Assembly: GCA_945901965.1 (NCBI GenBank) | Contig: CAMDMN010000059.1 | Location: forward strand, 1 to 10,113 | Reading direction: 5' to 3' | Length of the DNA: 10,113 nucleotides | Origin: Legionella genomosp. 1 | Lineage (GTDB): Bacteria; Pseudomonadota; Gammaproteobacteria; Legionellales; Legionellaceae | Part shown: positions 7,336 to 10,113 of the stretch, one piece after another | Layout of the letters: every line of letters starts with the position of its first letter | Numbering within the stretch: the stretch's first letter is position 1 | Notes under the pieces: model-generated | What the model was told of the DNA's origin: nothing | Databases searched by the model: none | What the model saw: the letters and a program-made list of their open reading frames with translations, nothing else | Translations under genes and position numbers: made by a program

Positions 7336-7421
7336 GTAAATTAAGATCAATTAACTAATACCCCTTGACTGAGGACGCTGCCATGAGCACAATGATTATA
7401 ATTTATTGATAGGATGACTTA

Positions 7422-8825
7422 ATGGACTACACTAGTAAAAATAATAAATTATTTGTGCTTGATACTAATATTTTCATGCATGATCCTACGGCTATATATC
7501 GTTTTCAAGAACATGATATTTATTTGCCCATGGTCGTTTTAGAAGAATTAGACAATCATAAAATGGGATTATCTGAAGTGGCGCGTAACGTACGGCAAAC
7601 CAACCGTATGTTAGTAGAGCTCATGAGCAACTCAAGCCATGAACAAATTGTTAAAGGTTTACCAATCCCCAACTTTAATAGCAAAGAAAAATTAAAATCC
7701 AGTGGCCATATATTTTTTCAAACGGCTGAATTCGAACAATTACTTCCCGCTTCACTTCCAGGTCATAAAGTTGATAACTCTTTACTAGCTACCGCCCTTG
7801 GATTAAAGAAAAGAAACACAGAACAACAAGTAATTATCGTCTCTAAAGATATTAATTTAAGAATTAAAGCAGGCATCCTTGGGATTCAAGCTGAAGATTA
7901 TTATAATGACAAAGTATTAGATGATGTAAGTTTATTACACGGTGGCATGCATATTCTTGATAATAATTTCTGGGATACACATTCAAAAGACGTAGAATCC
8001 TGGCAACAAAGCGGTAATACATTTTACCGGATAAAAGGCCCTTTAACATCTCAATGGAACCCTAATGACTGCCTGAGCACTGAAGATAATGAATTTCAAG
8101 CTATGGTAAGACAAATTGATGAAGACAGTACTGTCGTGCAAATAGCACGTGATTATACGCAATCTAAAAATTCTGTATGGGGAATTAATGCTAAAAATCG
8201 TGAGCAAAATTTTGCCCTAAATTTATTATTAGATCCAGAAATTGATTTTGTAACTTTACAAGGCTCAGCAGGAACTGGTAAAACTTTGCTAACCATAGCC
8301 GCGGGGCTTACTCAAGTTTTAGATCAAAACCGATATACAGAAATTATTATGACGCGTGTAACGATTCCTGTTGGTGAGGATATTGGCTTCTTACCAGGTA
8401 CTGAAGAAGAAAAAATGACTCCTTGGATGGGTGCCTTAATGGATAATCTTGAGGTTTTACATGGAACCCAAGAAGGCGGAAGCTTCGGGCGCGGTGCGAC
8501 TCATGATTTACTACAAAATAAAATTAAAATAAGATCGCTTAATTATATGCGCGGGCGCACTTTTTTAAACCGCTTTATTATTATTGATGAGGCTCAAAAC
8601 CTTACCTCTAAGCAAATAAAGACTTTAGTAACGCGAGCAGGCCCTGGATCAAAAATTATTTGTTTAGGCGATATTAAACAAATAGATACTCCATATTTAA
8701 GTGAAACTACCTCAGGCTTAACTTTTGCGGTAGATAGATTTAAACATTGGCAACATTCAGCGCACATGACTTTAACGCGCGGAGAGCGATCAAGACTTGC
8801 ATATTATGCCGCAGAACATTTATAG
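7422..8825 (+). CDS. PIN-PhoH family ATPase/ribonuclease-like protein (PhoH2 type)
   Basis: The protein joins an N-terminal PIN nuclease-like domain to a C-terminal PhoH P-loop ATPase; mycobacterial PhoH2 of this architecture has been described as an RNA helicase with ribonuclease activity. PIN acidic residues are visible: Asp14 in FVLDTNIF, Glu41/Glu42 in VVLEELDNHK, Asp118 in HKVDNSLLATALGL and Asp143 in VSKDINLRIKAG. After a linker region (about 160-250) the ATPase has Walker A GSAGTGKT at 281-288, VTIPVGEDIGFLPGT at 313-327, Walker B IIIDEAQN at 386-393 and LGDIKQID at 415-422. Length 467 suits the fused form; enteric YbeZ lacks the PIN domain. AGGA at 7411-7414 lies seven bases before ATG. 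Divergent from smpB, 39 bases ahead of guaC. All key residues appear intact. The RNA substrate here is unknown. Confidence 0.93.
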   Translation: MDYTSKNNKLFVLDTNIFMHDPTAIYRFQEHDIYLPMVVLEELDNHKMGLSEVARNVRQTNRMLVELMSNSSHEQIVKGLPIPNFNSKEKLKSSGHIFFQTAEFEQLLPASLPGHKVDNSLLATALGLKKRNTEQQVIIVSKDINLRIKAGILGIQAEDYYNDKVLDDVSLLHGGMHILDNNFWDTHSKDVESWQQSGNTFYRIKGPLTSQWNPNDCLSTEDNEFQAMVRQIDEDSTVVQIARDYTQSKNSVWGINAKNREQNFALNLLLDPEIDFVTLQGSAGTGKTLLTIAAGLTQVLDQNRYTEIIMTRVTIPVGEDIGFLPGTEEEKMTPWMGALMDNLEVLHGTQEGGSFGRGATHDLLQNKIKIRSLNYMRGRTFLNRFIIIDEAQNLTSKQIKTLVTRAGPGSKIICLGDIKQIDTPYLSETTSGLTFAVDRFKHWQHSAHMTLTRGERSRLAYYAAEHL

Positions 8826-8864
8826 TACGCATCTTTTGCGAAATATATTTTTATAGGGTAAATA

Positions 8865-9878
8865 ATGTCCATACAAGCTATTACTTTTGATGATGTACTG
8901 CTAATTCCATCATATAACCATCATGAATCTAGGCGAATAGTTAACATTAGTGTTACCTGCCGCCTAGGAAAGCTTAAACTCGATTTACCGGTTATAAGCT
9001 CGAATATGGATACTATAACCGAAAGCAAAATGGCAAATTTCATGCACAGTAAAGGCGGCATGGGTGCATTGCATCGCTTTTTAACTATAGAAGATAATAT
9101 TAGCCAATTTAAAGCTTGTAACGGAAAGGTATTTGTCTCGGTTGGATGCACAACTGCAGAGCTTGAACGTGCAGAAGCTCTGCGTGATGCGGGAGCCGAT
9201 TATTTTTGCGTAGATGTAGCACATGCGCATGCTAAATATGTAGGTAAAACTTTAAAAAGCTTACGCAAACTACTTAAAAATCATTGCATAATGGCTGGCA
9301 ACGTAGCAACTTATGCCGGAGCTGATTATTTAGCCTCATGTGGTGCTGACATTATTAAAGCAGGCATTGGTGGCGGCTCAGTATGTAGCACCAGGATTAA
9401 AACAGGTTTTGGCGTACCAATGCTTACCTGTATTCAAGATTGCGCAAGGACGGATAGATCCATTGTCGCTGATGGTGGCATTCGTACTTCTGGAGATATT
9501 GTCAAAGCACTAGCTTTCGGAGCGGATTTTGTCATGATAGGTGGCATGCTTGCAGGAACTGCGCCAACACCAGGCCCAATCATCACCAATGATGACGGCA
9601 AACAAGTTAAACGATATCGTGGCATGGCTTCACGTGAAGCACAAGAAGATTTCTTAGGCCAAATGCATGAATGGAAAACAGCCGAAGGAGTTTCAACTGA
9701 GATTGCTTATAATGACAACCAAGACGCAATTATAGCTGATATAATCGGCGGCCTACGCTCAGGTTTAACCTATGCTGGTGCTGATACAATCAGCGAACTA
9801 CAACGTAAATTAAACTACGTTCTAGTAACCCAAGCAGGCCGAATAGAAAGCCTCCCTCATAAACTCATGGCTGGGTAA
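8865..9878 (+). CDS. guaC: GMP reductase (CBS-less IMPDH/GMPR family)
   Basis: GMP reductase converts GMP to IMP and ammonia using NADPH, feeding guanine nucleotides back to the purine branch point. The 337 residues form one TIM barrel without the CBS pair usually inserted in IMP dehydrogenase, which favours GuaC (E. coli 347). Visible are ITFDDVLLIPSY (6-17), SSNMDTITE (45-53), the catalytic loop AGIGGGSVCSTRIKTGFG (166-183) with Cys174, the phosphate-binding VADGGIRTSGDIVKA (201-215) and IGGMLAGT (225-232), YRGMASREAQ (251-260), AEG (273-275, matching the GMPR Glu) and GGLRSGLTYAGA (295-306). The loop has GGGSVCST where most members have GPGSVCTT. A CBS-less IMP dehydrogenase remains possible. 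Only a modest AGGG (8855-8858) precedes ATG; the gene follows phoH by 39 bases with no clear terminator between, so co-transcription is likely. Confidence 0.85.
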   Translation: MSIQAITFDDVLLIPSYNHHESRRIVNISVTCRLGKLKLDLPVISSNMDTITESKMANFMHSKGGMGALHRFLTIEDNISQFKACNGKVFVSVGCTTAELERAEALRDAGADYFCVDVAHAHAKYVGKTLKSLRKLLKNHCIMAGNVATYAGADYLASCGADIIKAGIGGGSVCSTRIKTGFGVPMLTCIQDCARTDRSIVADGGIRTSGDIVKALAFGADFVMIGGMLAGTAPTPGPIITNDDGKQVKRYRGMASREAQEDFLGQMHEWKTAEGVSTEIAYNDNQDAIIADIIGGLRSGLTYAGADTISELQRKLNYVLVTQAGRIESLPHKLMAG

Positions 9879-9892
9879 TAACTTTATGAGGG
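9854..9892. terminator. Stem-loop at the convergent gene ends
   Basis: CCCTCATAAA (9854-9863) and TTTATGAGGG (9883-9892) form a perfect ten-pair stem with a 19-base loop. The guaC stop is in the loop and the stop of the minus-strand gene lies in the right arm. No T run follows on either strand, so it is not a standard intrinsic terminator, although its location between convergent genes suggests a role in ending or protecting transcripts. Confidence 0.4.
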
Positions 9893-10113
9893 GCCAGAAC
9901 GTCCAGGGCTAATGTTGGGAGCGTCAGCTGGAGCGGTACTTTCCACATCATTACTATTTTCTCTACCAGTAGCATTATTAATTCCTGTTCCCTGAATTAA
10001 ACCTGGCAGCGGTGCGGCGGCGTCCACTGGTTTGACGGCGTCCACTGGTGCGGCGGCGTCCACCACTGGTGCGGCGGCGTCCACTGGTGCGGCGGCGACC
10101 ACCACTGGTGCGG
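9884..10113 (-). CDS. C-terminal part of Ala/Pro/Val/Asp-rich repeat protein (5' end outside window)
   Basis: The frame is open to the right edge, so only the last 75 or so residues are seen; any apparent GTG start inside is within a repeat and is not a credible beginning. The visible part starts with units of the type AAAPVD, with variants PVVD and AVKPVD, then switches at about 10010 to a non-repetitive polar tail (LIQGTGINNATGRENSNDVE) ending in PGRSGPS. It is predicted disordered, without a membrane segment or Cys. The repeat DNA is much richer in G and C than anything else in the window. On the plus strand the same repeats are also open but follow a stop at 9993-9995 and lack an ATG, so the minus strand is preferred. 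Function unknown; Ala/Pro-rich repeats often act as linkers or surface-exposed tails. Confidence 0.6.
   Translation of the reverse strand, partial: APVVVAAAPVDAAAPVVDAAAPVDAVKPVDAAAPLPGLIQGTGINNATGRENSNDVESTAPADAPNISPGRSGPS
10011..10113. repeat. GC-rich 18/21-base tandem repeat
   Basis: Units start with GGTGCGGCGGCGTCCACT at 10011 (18 bases), 10029 (18, with TTTGA substitution), 10047 (21), 10068 (18), 10086 (21) and 10107 (cut by the edge). The 21-base units carry an extra ACC or CAC triplet, so all length changes keep the frame. On the minus strand the units encode the AAAPVD-type repeats. More copies probably continue beyond the window. Confidence 0.9.

Noticed and set aside
8826..8864. 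Terminator or separate promoter between phoH and guaC
   Set aside because: Only a four-pair stem (CGCA/TGCG) followed by mixed A/T is present in 39 bases; nothing is strong enough to call either.
10011..10113. CRISPR-like array at the right edge
   Set aside because: The units are contiguous 18/21-base tandem copies without unique spacers, vary by triplets, and continue an open coding frame, so they are a coding minisatellite.

Overview
The window is from an AT-rich bacterial chromosome. The gene set (Tex, YciA-type thioesterase, GlmS, SmpB, PIN-PhoH, GMP reductase) is proteobacterial and looks gammaproteobacterial. AT-rich genes combined with short dispersed repeats would fit an intracellular or host-associated lineage such as the Legionellales/Coxiellaceae. 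That placement is inference from overall character and was not checked by alignment.

Layout. Bases 1-145 hold one copy of a dispersed repeat and degenerate tandem units derived from its end. From 4503 down to 146 there is a tight minus-strand operon: tex, then yciA 3 bases later, then an unrecognised 544-residue protein whose ATG overlaps the yciA stop (ATGA). A 22-base perfect palindrome sits in the promoter-like region ahead of tex, just past the end of glmS. glmS (6400-4586, minus) follows, then an intergenic region with a REP-like twin hairpin, then smpB (7141-6671, minus). The smpB/phoH divergent region (7142-7421) holds the second, inverted copy of the dispersed repeat. On the plus strand are a PIN-PhoH protein (7422-8825) and a CBS-less GMP reductase/IMPDH-family enzyme (8865-9878). 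At the right edge the 3' end of a minus-strand gene runs out of the window; it encodes an Ala/Pro/Val/Asp-rich repeat protein on a locally GC-rich tandem repeat.

How the genes relate. Most are core functions: transcription-associated RNA binding (Tex), acyl-CoA hydrolysis (YciA), amino-sugar synthesis for the cell envelope (GlmS), ribosome rescue (SmpB), RNA/nucleotide-related PhoH ATPase, and purine interconversion (GuaC). I see no CRISPR, integrase, transposase, toxin-antitoxin, phage or recognisable defence genes. The points worth a second look are the repeat families, the operator-like palindrome before tex, the unknown protein coupled to yciA, and the repeat protein at the right edge. 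I do not see evidence for a new multi-gene system.
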